Positions 18,821 to 28,092 of a DNA stretch of 45,841 nt are shown here, one piece after another. The DNA is taken from contig CANRNS010000006.1 of the NCBI GenBank assembly GCA_947632055.1, positions 1 through 45,841 of the forward strand, in the 5' to 3' direction. Made by a program: the position numbers and the translations under genes. Every line of letters begins with the position of its first letter. The first letter of the stretch is position 1. The stretch is from an uncultured Akkermansia sp. (GTDB lineage Bacteria > Verrucomicrobiota > Verrucomicrobiia > Verrucomicrobiales > Akkermansiaceae). The notes below the pieces were generated by a model. It searched no databases, had not been told where the DNA came from, and saw only the letters and a program-made list of their open reading frames with translations.

Positions 18821-20083
18821 ATGGAATGCTTCTGGACATGGTGCTGTGACATACTGCGCAACCCGACTTGGTTTTACTTGCTCACCACAGTGGCAAAACT
18901 GGCTCTTGTGTTTGCCGTGATTCTGGCTTTTGTGGTGCTTTCCGTGTGGATAGAGCGCCGCGTGGCCGGGTGGATTCAAGATCGCCCAGGGCCCAACCGA
19001 GCGGGATTGCCGCTCTTCCTGCTGCGCCCCTTCGGCAGTAAGAAAACGCAACCGCTCGCCGGCTTATTGCATTTCTTCGGCTGCCCGCCAAATGGACGCA
19101 TCGCGCGCCTCTGCCGCTGGCTGCGACTCGATCGCGAAATCCCAACTTTTGGCCTCATACAGCCATGCCTGGATGGTGGGAAACTTTTCCTGAAGCAGGA
19201 AATAACTCCCTCGTATGTGCGTAAGTTCTATTTCATCCTGGCGCCCATGCTGGTGCTTGGTCCACCGTTGGTGGCGGCCGCGGTAGTACCCTTTGCCTCC
19301 GGAGTGAATACTGCCTTCGGTGATATCTCCATGTGCGTGGCTAACCTCAATATCGGTCCATTGTGGGTGTTTGCCGTATCCGGACTTTCGGTATATGGTC
19401 TTACGCTAGCCGGCTGGTCGTCCAACTCTAAATACCCTTTCTTGGGCGGTCTGCGTGCCACAGCTCAGCTGATCTCGTACGAAGTGGCCATGGGGCTCTC
19501 CGTCATTCCCCTGCTCATGGTGTTTGGCACACTTAATTTACAGGAAATAGTAAGCACCCAAGCGACAGATGGTTGGACCCTGCTGCCGCTTTGGGGCGAG
19601 GGCCTCAGCCTTCAACGTTGGGTACTCTGGATACCCATGGCTCTCAGTTTCCTCATGTTTGCCACATGCATCTTTGCAGAAGCCAACCGGACTCCTTTCG
19701 ATATGGCTGAATGCGAAACAGACTTGGTCGGCGGCTACCACACAGAGTACTCCTCCATGAAGTTCGCCTCTTTCTTCATGGGTGAATACGCCGCCATGGT
19801 GATCGGCTCTGCTATGGTCGTCACGCTATTCTTGGGCGGTTGGTCCATCGGATTCGGTGCAGATGAAAGCTTGGCGGCTTGGAATCAGTGGGTGGCTGTC
19901 ATTTGCCAGTTCCTGATGTTCCTCGTCAAACTGCTCGCCTTCATCTTCTTTTTCGTGTGGGTACGCTGGACGCTTCCTCGCTTCCGCTGGGATCAAGTGA
20001 TGAAGCTCTGCTGGCTCGTTTTCATTGAGCTCGCCGTGGTCAATATCGTCCTCACTGCTCTCATCCTCTACTTCGTCAAATAA
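18821..20083 (+). CDS. nuoH: NADH-quinone oxidoreductase subunit H with an inserted segment
   Basis: NuoH is the membrane subunit that anchors the peripheral arm and helps form the quinone chamber. Hallmarks are WIERRVAGWIQDRPGPNRAG, GLIQPCLDGGKLFLKQEITP, and the acidic loop EANRTPFDMAECETDLVGGYHTEY. The protein is 420 residues, well above the roughly 325 of E. coli. Most of the excess is a Cys/Arg-containing segment at about residues 63-110, between the RPGPNRAG motif and the LIQPCLDGGK motif, in the cytosolic loop after helix 1. About eight transmembrane segments are visible. No SD precedes the ATG. Confidence 0.94.
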   Translation: MECFWTWCCDILRNPTWFYLLTTVAKLALVFAVILAFVVLSVWIERRVAGWIQDRPGPNRAGLPLFLLRPFGSKKTQPLAGLLHFFGCPPNGRIARLCRWLRLDREIPTFGLIQPCLDGGKLFLKQEITPSYVRKFYFILAPMLVLGPPLVAAAVVPFASGVNTAFGDISMCVANLNIGPLWVFAVSGLSVYGLTLAGWSSNSKYPFLGGLRATAQLISYEVAMGLSVIPLLMVFGTLNLQEIVSTQATDGWTLLPLWGEGLSLQRWVLWIPMALSFLMFATCIFAEANRTPFDMAECETDLVGGYHTEYSSMKFASFFMGEYAAMVIGSAMVVTLFLGGWSIGFGADESLAAWNQWVAVICQFLMFLVKLLAFIFFFVWVRWTLPRFRWDQVMKLCWLVFIELAVVNIVLTALILYFVK

Positions 20084-20095
20084 CCTTTCCTGCTC

Positions 20096-20662
20096 ATGTC
20101 ATACATTCCTGTCAAGCGTCCTAAGTTTTCCCTGCTGGATCGCATCTATGTCGTGGAGCTCGCAAGGGGGCTGGTCATCACGCTGCGCCACTTGGTGCTC
20201 TCCCTGCTCGGTAAAAGCCGCAGCAAAAAGGACTTCAACGGTGCAGGAATCGGCGCCTGCATGCCTTTCCCCGAACAGCGCTGGGATGCCTACCTGCCCC
20301 CCTACTACCGCGGCGCACCAACGCTGGTGCGCGGTGAAGATGGACGCGAACGCTGCGTATCCTGCCAGCTCTGCGAGTTCATCTGTCCGGCACGCGCCAT
20401 CCGCGTTGTGCCTGGCAAAGTAGACCCCAACTCTCCCACACCCAAACAGGAAAAAGCCCCTGCGGAGTTTGAAATTGACATGCTCCGTTGCATATACTGC
20501 GGCATGTGTCAAGAAGTCTGCCCGGAACAGGCCATCTTCCTGTCTAAAGAATATCTCATCACCCCCACGGACCGCAAGCAGGCCCTCCGTCACAAAGAGC
20601 AGCTCTACCAACTCGGAGGCACGAAAAAGGGTCTCATCAACAAATGGAATCAATACAAATAG
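20096..20662 (+). CDS. nuoI: NADH-quinone oxidoreductase subunit I
   Basis: NuoI (23-kDa subunit) holds the two [4Fe-4S] clusters N6a and N6b that deliver electrons to NuoB. The 188-residue protein has two ferredoxin motifs, CVSCQLCEFICP and CIYCGMCQEVCP, each C-x2-C-x2-C-x3-C-P, with the usual spacing. The N-terminal helix (residues 15-45) would lie on the membrane. It starts 12 bp after nuoH and its stop lies just before nuoJ. Confidence 0.95.
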   Translation: MSYIPVKRPKFSLLDRIYVVELARGLVITLRHLVLSLLGKSRSKKDFNGAGIGACMPFPEQRWDAYLPPYYRGAPTLVRGEDGRERCVSCQLCEFICPARAIRVVPGKVDPNSPTPKQEKAPAEFEIDMLRCIYCGMCQEVCPEQAIFLSKEYLITPTDRKQALRHKEQLYQLGGTKKGLINKWNQYK

Positions 20663-20664
20663 TT

Positions 20665-21294
20665 ATGAATCCTGCCATTCAAGCCATACTGTTCTACATC
20701 TTCGCACTTGGGGCACTGGCGAGCGCCTTGGGAGTCGTGGTCCTGCGCAACCCGGTCTCCAGCGCGCTGAGCTTGGCCTGTTGTCTCGCCTTCGTGGCGG
20801 CTATCTTTTTTGGCGCCGGCGCGACATTTTTGGGCATAGCACAGCTCATCATTTATGCCGGCGCCATCCTCGTTCTCATCCTCTTCATTGTGATGATGCT
20901 CAATGTCAAAGATGAGAAGCCCGCTGCAGGAAACTGGTTCTATTGCATCGTCGGCGTCGTGGTAGCAGCCATGATGGCAGGCACGATCTCATCCGCTGCA
21001 CTGCGTTTACCGGGAGCAACAAAAGGCCGCTGCCCGGTGCATGTGCTGGCGGAGCATGCAAATGAGCTCAGTCCTGTCCCCCGAGGAGCGCAGGCAACAC
21101 ATCCTCCGACCACTCCATCGGAATACGGTGGAATGCTTCCCCCGGTGTCCATGAAAGAGGGGGAATCGGACATTTCCCTGTTGGGCAAGACCCTCTTCAC
21201 CCATTACAACATGAGTATCGTCATTCTGAGCTTTGCGTTGCTGGCTGGGGCGCTGGGCGCCGTGGCTGTGGGTCGCAAACTTCATCGTGATTAA
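20665..21294 (+). CDS. nuoJ: NADH-quinone oxidoreductase subunit J
   Basis: NuoJ is a membrane subunit next to NuoK and NuoA. About five hydrophobic segments are visible; the conserved broken helix 3 region appears as FLGIAQLIIYAGAILVLILFIVMMLNV. A hydrophilic loop of about 50 residues, rich in Pro and Thr, lies before the last helix. ATG 20665 (two bases after the nuoI stop) is preferred; ATG 20644 is in frame but would overlap nuoI and add seven residues. Confidence 0.9.
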   Translation: MNPAIQAILFYIFALGALASALGVVVLRNPVSSALSLACCLAFVAAIFFGAGATFLGIAQLIIYAGAILVLILFIVMMLNVKDEKPAAGNWFYCIVGVVVAAMMAGTISSAALRLPGATKGRCPVHVLAEHANELSPVPRGAQATHPPTTPSEYGGMLPPVSMKEGESDISLLGKTLFTHYNMSIVILSFALLAGALGAVAVGRKLHRD

Positions 21295-21308
21295 CTTCTC
21301 TTTTAGCT

Positions 21309-21626
21309 ATGACTCCCCTACCCCATTACCTCATTTTCTCCGCCCTCCTCTTTTCCATCGGCTTGGGCGGTGCCATCATGCGCCGCAATGTGTTGGTGGT
21401 GCTCATGGGTCTTGAGCTCATGCTCACGGCGGCAAATGTATCGCTGGTAGCATTTTCCCGCGCACAGGGACTGGAGGGCGTACCAGTGTACGATGCGCAA
21501 GTGCTGGCACTCTTTGTCATGGCGATAGCCGCAGCGGAAGTTGCGGTAGGTCTCGCTCTTATCGTTGCCATGTTCCGTGCGCGCCGCGGCGTGGAAAGTA
21601 CATCTCTCACCTCATTGAAAGACTAA
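21309..21626 (+). CDS. nuoK: NADH-quinone oxidoreductase subunit K
   Basis: This is a small (105 residues) three-helix subunit of the membrane arm that takes part in proton transfer. The central helix GLELMLTAANVSLVAFSR carries the conserved Glu at the start, and a second conserved acidic residue appears in AIAAAEVAVGLALIVAMFR. Length and residue pattern match the family. It follows nuoJ after 14 bp and is followed by nuoL after 3 bp. The upstream context has AACTTCTC and no SD. Confidence 0.94.
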   Translation: MTPLPHYLIFSALLFSIGLGGAIMRRNVLVVLMGLELMLTAANVSLVAFSRAQGLEGVPVYDAQVLALFVMAIAAAEVAVGLALIVAMFRARRGVESTSLTSLKD

Positions 21627-21629
21627 CTT

Positions 21630-23477
21630 ATGATGCAGAACTTACCTTGGCTCTTTCTCGTGTTGCCGCTGGTCGCGGCAGCGGCAGATTGGCTTGTACT
21701 GGCACGCAAACCACGGGTGGCCGCATGTGTCTCCATCGTCTCGGCGCTGGCCACGATGGCGCTCTGCATAGCCTACTTGTGCGGCTTGCAAACAGGCGCC
21801 CCGAACTCCTATGTCTGGTTCCCGGTGCAGGAGTTCGACCTCAGTCTCGGTCTGCTGATGGATGCCCTGTCCATGAAGATGATGCTCGTGGTCACCGGCA
21901 TTGGCGCGCTCGTACATATCTTCTCGCTCGGCTACATGAAGGGCGATCCCTCCAATCAAAGCCGCTACTTTGCGGGCCTGAGCATCTTCATGTTCAGCAT
22001 GAGCTGCATCGTCTTAGCCAACTCCCTCATCCTTACCTTCATCGGATGGGAGATGGTAGGTTTCTCCTCCTACTTATTGATCGGCCACTGGTACCATAAA
22101 GACAGCGCGGCGGACGCTGCCAAAAAAGCCTTTATCACCAACCGCGTGGGCGACTTTGGCTTTCTCATCGGGATTTTGCTCACCCTGGGTCTTTTTGGCT
22201 CCCTGCACTACGCAGACATGGCGGGGCACATGAAGGTGGAGGCGGGCTCTCCTGTCCTCACGGCTGCCCTTCTTTGTCTTTTCTGCGGCGCGGTAGGCAA
22301 ATCCGCCCAATTTCCTCTGCATGTCTGGCTTCCGGATGCCATGGAGGGCCCCACTCCGGTTTCCGCACTCATTCATGCTGCCACCATGGTGGCGGCGGGC
22401 GTGTACATGCTCGTGCGATTACAAGTGAGCATGGGGTTGGACGCCTTCACCGAGACTGCCTGCTGTGTGATTGCCGGCATCGGCGCCATCACCGCTCTTC
22501 TCTCGGCGCTCATGGCCACCCAGCAAGATGACATTAAACGCGTGCTCGCCTATTCCACCCTCTCCCAACTTGGTTACATGATGATGGCCGTTGGCCTGCT
22601 GGCGGGTGAGGCGGCCATGTTCCATCTTTACACGCATGCCTGGTTTAAGGCCCTGCTCTTCCTCGCTGCCGGATCCATCATCGTGTGCTGCCACCACGAG
22701 CAGGACATCTGGAAAATGGGCGGGCTTCGGCGGAAAATGCCGCTCACCGTGCTCTGCTTTCTCGCAGGCACGTGCGCGCTCATCGCTGTACCCGGCTTCT
22801 CCGGTTTCTTCTCGAAAGAAAGCATCCTGGAAGCCGCTTGGGAGCGTAGCATGCCTCTTTTCGTGCTGGGCGTGGTTGTGGCTGCCCTCACCACCTTTTA
22901 CATGGTGCGGCTTTGTTTGATTGCGTTTTGCGGTGACGCAAGAACGCACGAAGCAGAGCAAGCTCAAGAAGCCTCCCCCACCATGCTGGTGCCGCTCTTC
23001 ATTTTGGCAGTGCTCGCCATCATCTCCGGCTATGGCTTTGTGGCCGATCAGCTAGTGCCCTATGCCGGATTCCACGCTCCGAATACAGAGTGGGGAGTGA
23101 CGCTTTTTGCCGGGCTGGGCTCGCTCGTTGCAGGAGGCGGACTCGCTTGGCTGCTTTACGGCAAGAAGAACACGCTCTCAGGTCAAACTGACCCACTTGG
23201 CGCCAACCTAGTTTCCCGTGCCTTGCGGCAGCGACTCTACATCGATGCTTTCTACGACCATGTCCTGGTGGGCGGCGTGCAACGCTGGTTCGCCTGCCTT
23301 ATCTCCTGCTTGGATGACGGCATCATTCGCCGCCTCATCGGGCAAGGGTTGGCGCTACTGACGGCCTGGGCAGGTCGTCTGCTGGGGCGCATTCAGGGAG
23401 GCTCGCTATGCGGCTACACCATGCTAGCCTCTCTGGGCGTATTCATTCTCATGTTGATCCTCATTCTACTCTTCTAA
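21630..23477 (+). CDS. nuoL: NADH-quinone oxidoreductase subunit L
   Basis: NuoL is the distal antiporter-like proton-pumping subunit with the long lateral helix. The 615-residue protein shows FIGWEMVGFSSYLLIGHWY with the conserved pumping Glu, GAVGKSAQFPLHVWLPDAMEGPTPVSALIHAATMVAAGVYM with the key Lys and His residues, and ALMATQQDDIKRVLAYSTLSQLGYM. The C-terminal hydrophobic extension for the lateral helix and anchor is present. It starts 3 bp after nuoK. Confidence 0.96.
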   Translation: MMQNLPWLFLVLPLVAAAADWLVLARKPRVAACVSIVSALATMALCIAYLCGLQTGAPNSYVWFPVQEFDLSLGLLMDALSMKMMLVVTGIGALVHIFSLGYMKGDPSNQSRYFAGLSIFMFSMSCIVLANSLILTFIGWEMVGFSSYLLIGHWYHKDSAADAAKKAFITNRVGDFGFLIGILLTLGLFGSLHYADMAGHMKVEAGSPVLTAALLCLFCGAVGKSAQFPLHVWLPDAMEGPTPVSALIHAATMVAAGVYMLVRLQVSMGLDAFTETACCVIAGIGAITALLSALMATQQDDIKRVLAYSTLSQLGYMMMAVGLLAGEAAMFHLYTHAWFKALLFLAAGSIIVCCHHEQDIWKMGGLRRKMPLTVLCFLAGTCALIAVPGFSGFFSKESILEAAWERSMPLFVLGVVVAALTTFYMVRLCLIAFCGDARTHEAEQAQEASPTMLVPLFILAVLAIISGYGFVADQLVPYAGFHAPNTEWGVTLFAGLGSLVAGGGLAWLLYGKKNTLSGQTDPLGANLVSRALRQRLYIDAFYDHVLVGGVQRWFACLISCLDDGIIRRLIGQGLALLTAWAGRLLGRIQGGSLCGYTMLASLGVFILMLILILLF

Positions 23478-23492
23478 ACCAACTTCTGCACC

Positions 23493-24983
23493 ATGCTTAT
23501 CTGGCTTATTCTCATCCCTGTAATCTCGAGTTTACTCATCGGTTTTCTGCATACTCCAGGTCGCATGACAGCGGTAGTAAGCGCTCTGCTTACTTTCGCC
23601 TTGGGCATTGGTTCTATCATTGCCCCGAGTATGGGAGCGAGTGACGCGTATTTCACCCACATCGGCGGTTTCCCCACTTCGCTCACTCTTCTCCTCCCAC
23701 TCAGCAAACCGATGTTGCTGCTGACGGTGCTGGTTACTCTGGCTGCCGTGCTTGGCATGAAAGCTCCGGACAGCGCTGCCGAACGCAGCTGGAGCATATC
23801 GACGCTCCTCATCTCTGCGGGGGCTACCGGCGCATTTCTCTCTGATAATCTGGTGTCTTTCTTTGCCTTTCACGAGCTCGCCCTTATTCCCACCTTCGTG
23901 ATGATTGGCCTGTATGGCCGCGGCGAACGCCGCACCATTGCATGGCGCATGACCCTCTACCTGGGATTGGCTTCCATGGTGCTCCTGGCCGGGTTGGTTC
24001 TGCTCTATATGCAACTGGGCACTACCCAATTCCTGCAAATGCGAATGATGGCAGCAATAGGACGGATGCCAACAGCAGCGTGCCTGACAGCCGGATTATT
24101 GCTGCTGGGCTTTGGCACCTTGGTTTCGCTCTTTCCTTTTCACTCATGGGCCGCGCCGGCATACGCAAGCGCACCCACCCCCATTGCCATGATGCATGCA
24201 GGAGTCCTCAAAAAATTTGGTCTCTACGGCCTCATCCTCGTAGCCTGCATCTTCGGCCCCAACAGCGCCCAATTTTTCGGCTGCTGGACCAATCTGCTGC
24301 TTGTTCTTCTGCTAGGCAACGTGCTATGGGTCGGCTGCGTAACGATTGCTCAATCCCGGTTGGATTCCATGCTGGGCAATTCCTCGGTCATGCACATGGG
24401 CTATATTTTCCTTGGCATAGCTGCTTTTGTGCTTTCGGGAGCCTCCAATGCTCTCGCCTACCAAGGCGTCGGCATGCTCATGCTGGCGCATGGACTAAGC
24501 ATCGCCCTGCTCTTCTTGCTCTGCGGACAAATAGAACGCCGAACTGGCACGCTGGAGTTCAGCGCTCTTGGTGGGCTCGCCCATAAACAACCTCTGCTCG
24601 GCTTCTTCTTCGGTTTGGCCGGCATGGCTTCCATAGGTTTGCCTCTCCTGGCCAATTTTGTGGGTGAGTTTTCCATCTTCGTATCCTGCTTTGTCAACTG
24701 GGAACCCGGTGCAGTCAGCTCCTTCTGCTGCAGCTGGCTGAACAGCCTGGCCAACATGCTCGGTGGACTGGGGCCGGTGCAACTCACTGTGGTTTTCGCC
24801 TTGTGGGGCTTGGTCATCAGCGCCATCTACATGCTGCGCGCCATTCGCCGCATCTTCACCGGCGAACCCACGCCCGTGTGCACGCGCGCTACGCTTCCTC
24901 TCAGTCGTGCGGACATCCTTTCTGCTGCCCTGCTGAGCGCGGCTTTGGTGCTCTTCGGCATTGCCCCAAGCATTCTCATATGA
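23493..24983 (+). CDS. nuoM: NADH-quinone oxidoreductase subunit M
   Basis: NuoM is an antiporter-like proton-pumping subunit between NuoL and NuoN. The 496-residue protein has FFAFHELALIPTFVMIGLYG with the conserved Glu, FPFHSWAAPAYASAPTPIAMMHAGVLKKFGLYGLI with conserved Lys residues, and QSRLDSMLGNSSVMHMGYIFLG. About fourteen transmembrane segments are expected. It starts 15 bp after nuoL in the context CCAACTTCTGCACC-ATG without an SD. Confidence 0.95.
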   Translation: MLIWLILIPVISSLLIGFLHTPGRMTAVVSALLTFALGIGSIIAPSMGASDAYFTHIGGFPTSLTLLLPLSKPMLLLTVLVTLAAVLGMKAPDSAAERSWSISTLLISAGATGAFLSDNLVSFFAFHELALIPTFVMIGLYGRGERRTIAWRMTLYLGLASMVLLAGLVLLYMQLGTTQFLQMRMMAAIGRMPTAACLTAGLLLLGFGTLVSLFPFHSWAAPAYASAPTPIAMMHAGVLKKFGLYGLILVACIFGPNSAQFFGCWTNLLLVLLLGNVLWVGCVTIAQSRLDSMLGNSSVMHMGYIFLGIAAFVLSGASNALAYQGVGMLMLAHGLSIALLFLLCGQIERRTGTLEFSALGGLAHKQPLLGFFFGLAGMASIGLPLLANFVGEFSIFVSCFVNWEPGAVSSFCCSWLNSLANMLGGLGPVQLTVVFALWGLVISAIYMLRAIRRIFTGEPTPVCTRATLPLSRADILSAALLSAALVLFGIAPSILI

Positions 24984-25014
24984 CTTCTCTTCATTTCCAC
25001 CATTTTCTTCTCCC

Positions 25015-26457
25015 ATGAGCACTCCAAACCTAATCAGCTCCTCATATTCCTGGGCCCAGTTCTCCCCCTGCTTCGCCTTGGTCGGGCTTGCCCTGCTTAT
25101 CCTGATTGCGGACGCCTTCCTACCCCGCCTCAATAAGCAATTTTTCCCGCTCCTTGGCACGCTTTTCTGCATCGGTCTTTCATGCTATACCGCGGGCAGT
25201 TCCGCTTCCGCTCTTTTTTCGACACTGGCCTGCGTAGCTACGGCGGTTTGCTTGCTCATGACGTACGACTACCGCCGCGTTGTGTACGCCTCTGTAGCTG
25301 GAGGAGGACACCAAGACGGCGCTGCAGAGTTTACCGCTCTGCCTCTCGTGGCTTGCGCCGGCGTGTGCGCGCTTGTTCATGCCCGCGACCTCATTATGCT
25401 TTTTGTAGCGATGGAGACTGTAACACTGGCCTCCTACGCCATGGCCGGATATTTCCGCCGCAACCAAGGTTCTGTAGAAGCTGGGGTAAAATACCTCATC
25501 ATCGGCGCCATGAGCACGGGGTTTCTGGTCATGGGAGCAGCCTGGTTTTTTGGCACAACGGGCTCATTTAAGGGAGACCCGCGATTCCTGCTCGCCGCCC
25601 TGAGTAACCCGTATCTTTCTACCGGAGCGCTCATGAGCGTGGGACTTCTGCTCGCCGGGGTCTTTTTTAAGGCGGGCGCCGTACCCATGCACATGTGGAT
25701 CCCGGATGTGTACCAAGGCGCACCTACGCCCGTTTCGGCATTCTTGGCAGTTGTCTCCAAGCTGGCAGGTTTTGCAGCCCTGCTTATTGTCCTGCTACCC
25801 TTCATCTACCTGCATAACACGGTGGGTGATATGCAGCAGAGCCTCATTGTGCTCCTGGCAGTTGTGGCGGCGGCTACCCTCCTGGTGGGCAATCTTGGAG
25901 CTATACCGCAACAAAACACAAAACGCCTTCTCGGCTATTCTTCCATTGGACAAGCCGGTTTTATCCTCGTCTTCTTTATCACTCTTCGCCCCACGATAGT
26001 GGGTCCGGTTTTCAACTACCTATTGGCATACGGCATTGCTACTCTCATGGCTTTCTTCGCCCTGGCTACCCTGCGCATGCAGCGCGGCAGCGAGGAAATT
26101 TCTGTCTTCCGTGGCCTCGGCAAATCGCATCCACGAACCGCCTTCATGATTACTGTCAGCTTTGCCTCTCTGGCCGGTGTTCCTCTTACCGCCGGCTTCT
26201 TGGCCAAGTTGAGCTCTTTCCAGTCTCTCGTTTCAACTCTCGGCCGTCCGCTCCCTCTTATATATTGGTTGCTGCCGATCATGGTGATCTGCGCAGCAGC
26301 CGGATTCTACTATTATTTCAAGGTGTTACGCGCCATGTATTGGGACAAGCCGCAGGAAGATGACGCGCCGGTCAGTTTTTCGCCGCTTTGCACAGCGGTA
26401 CTCGCCATAGGCACGCTGCTGCTCATCGTGCTGGGAGTCATGCCGCTTCTCTTCTGA
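25015..26457 (+). CDS. nuoN: NADH-quinone oxidoreductase subunit N
   Basis: NuoN is the third antiporter-like subunit, nearest NuoK. Of its 480 residues, diagnostic blocks are LIMLFVAMETVTLASYAMAGYFR, FFKAGAVPMHMWIPDVYQGAPTPVSAFLAVVSKLAGFAAL and GAIPQQNTKRLLGYSSIGQAGFIL. ATG 25015 is chosen: an in-frame upstream codon at 24961 would overlap nuoM by 23 bp and add 18 residues of no family similarity. The glycoside hydrolase gene begins 2 bp after its stop. Confidence 0.94.
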   Translation: MSTPNLISSSYSWAQFSPCFALVGLALLILIADAFLPRLNKQFFPLLGTLFCIGLSCYTAGSSASALFSTLACVATAVCLLMTYDYRRVVYASVAGGGHQDGAAEFTALPLVACAGVCALVHARDLIMLFVAMETVTLASYAMAGYFRRNQGSVEAGVKYLIIGAMSTGFLVMGAAWFFGTTGSFKGDPRFLLAALSNPYLSTGALMSVGLLLAGVFFKAGAVPMHMWIPDVYQGAPTPVSAFLAVVSKLAGFAALLIVLLPFIYLHNTVGDMQQSLIVLLAVVAAATLLVGNLGAIPQQNTKRLLGYSSIGQAGFILVFFITLRPTIVGPVFNYLLAYGIATLMAFFALATLRMQRGSEEISVFRGLGKSHPRTAFMITVSFASLAGVPLTAGFLAKLSSFQSLVSTLGRPLPLIYWLLPIMVICAAAGFYYYFKVLRAMYWDKPQEDDAPVSFSPLCTAVLAIGTLLLIVLGVMPLLF

Positions 26458-26459
26458 GT

Positions 26460-27911
26460 ATGCTGCGAGTGCGTCACATCCTTCGTTGGGCGTTGCTCAC
26501 GCTTCTCATATCGATATGCTGGAGTACAGACAGAGCGCAAGCTTGGCAGCCGGTCAATGAGAGCGCTGCTGAGCCTGCCCGAGAATTCCGCGCAGCTTGG
26601 GTAGCCACCGTCTTTAACTTAGATTGGCCATCCTCTGCCGGACTCCCCGCCGCCCAACAAAAAGCCCAGCTACTCAGCATTCTCAACCGTGCGGTTCAGT
26701 TGCACCTCAATGCCATTATCCTGCAGATCAGGCCGAATGCCGACGCCCTCTACAAATCTTCGCTGGAGCCATGGAGCGCTTGGTTGAGTGGCCCCGGCGT
26801 CAACCCGGGGTATGACCCGCTTGCCTTTGCCATCACTGAGGCCCACCGCCGCGGGCTGGAGCTGCACGCGTGGTTCAATCCCTTCCGCGCAACCGTGAGC
26901 GGAAAACCTGTCGGACCGGAACATATCGCGCGTCGCAGGCCGGACCTCATCAAACGCGCCGGCTCCACCACCATGCTCAACCCTTCCAGTAGCGATGCTC
27001 AACAACATGTGCTACGTGTCATCATGGACGTGGTGCGCCGCTACGATATCGATGGTGTCCACCTCGACGACTATTTCTACCCCTACCCACCCCATCACAA
27101 TATTGCAGACGGACGTACTCCGGCCCAACGCCGCGCTGCCATTGATTCCTTTGTGAAGCGTTTATACACCAGCATCAAAGCAGTCAAACCCTGGGTGCGC
27201 TTTGGCGTCAGCCCCTTTGGCGTCTGGCAGCCCGGCTACCCCGCTGGGGTGCCGTCGGGTGTGAACGCCTATGAACATCTCGCTTGCGATGCCCGTAAAT
27301 GGCTTGCGAACGGCTGGGTGGATTATCTCTCCCCGCAGCTCTATTGGCGCATCAATAGCCCGCAGAGCTTCCCCTCCCTCATGAAATGGTGGTCTGCCAT
27401 CAACCCTCGCCGTCCCATCTGGCCGGGTATCTCCACCGCCCGCATCCTTTCAGCGGAGGACCGCACTCGTCCCGCCTCCGAAATCGGCAACCAAATTGAT
27501 CTTTCGAGGAAGCTCGCCCGCCAAAGCGCCGGCCAGCTCTTCTGGAGCTGGAACTCAATCCGCGCCAACCGCGGCGGCGTGCAGGCGCATATAGCCGCTC
27601 GCTACGGCGGATTTGCCTTACCCCCATCCATGCCCTGGTGCGGCTCGGCGCATCCGACCGCTCCTGCGGCCAAGGCAACTGATCAACCCGGCCGCGGCGT
27701 AGCCATCGCATGGACTCCGACCGACACCAGCGCCCGAAAATGGGTCATTCAGGCGCGCCGCTCCGGGCGATGGACCACCCTCTGTATTCTCCCTGGCTCC
27801 CGCTTCCGCGTCACCTTGCCCTTCTCTATGTTCACTGCGGTAGACCGCATCGCCGTGCGCCCCATCTCCGCCTGTGGCAACAGCGGCTCACCGGCCGTGC
27901 TCGCCCGGTGA
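26460..27911 (+). CDS. Secreted GHL10-type glycoside hydrolase-like protein
   Basis: The 483-residue protein begins with an n-region MLRVRHILR and a hydrophobic core ending near RAQA, a probable signal peptide. The mature start EFRAAWVATVFNLDWPS and the blocks LHLNAIILQIRPNADALY, HRRGLELHAWFNPFR, YDIDGVHLDDYFYPYP, WVRFGVSPFGVW and VDYLSPQLYWRI match the glycosyl hydrolase-like 10 family (DUF187), a TIM-barrel group thought to act on cell-wall or surface glycans. A short C-terminal domain follows from about residue 410. Substrate is unknown. It starts 2 bp after nuoN, so it is very probably transcribed with the respiratory operon, an unexpected pairing. Confidence 0.88.
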   Translation: MLRVRHILRWALLTLLISICWSTDRAQAWQPVNESAAEPAREFRAAWVATVFNLDWPSSAGLPAAQQKAQLLSILNRAVQLHLNAIILQIRPNADALYKSSLEPWSAWLSGPGVNPGYDPLAFAITEAHRRGLELHAWFNPFRATVSGKPVGPEHIARRRPDLIKRAGSTTMLNPSSSDAQQHVLRVIMDVVRRYDIDGVHLDDYFYPYPPHHNIADGRTPAQRRAAIDSFVKRLYTSIKAVKPWVRFGVSPFGVWQPGYPAGVPSGVNAYEHLACDARKWLANGWVDYLSPQLYWRINSPQSFPSLMKWWSAINPRRPIWPGISTARILSAEDRTRPASEIGNQIDLSRKLARQSAGQLFWSWNSIRANRGGVQAHIAARYGGFALPPSMPWCGSAHPTAPAAKATDQPGRGVAIAWTPTDTSARKWVIQARRSGRWTTLCILPGSRFRVTLPFSMFTAVDRIAVRPISACGNSGSPAVLAR

Positions 27912-28046
27912 GTTCTTGTTCTTTGCTTTACCAAACTTAAGATTTTCCTGGAGCGCGCGATACCATTCTGCAATGTGAATAACTTGCGTAGCGTTTTCAG
28001 CCGAAAACAGTGGCATCTCTCCGTGAAAAAAAGCGCAGGGGAAACC

Positions 28047-28075
28047 TTGCCAAGATACCGGGAACCTGCTATGCT
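28047..28075 (+). promoter_or_regulatory. Predicted dnaB promoter
   Basis: TTGCCA (28047-28052), a 17-bp spacer ending TGC (extended -10) and TATGCT (28070-28075) predict a start near 28082, 11 nt before the dnaB ATG. Confidence 0.55.
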
Positions 28076-28092
28076 GCCGCCGCTTTTACTCC

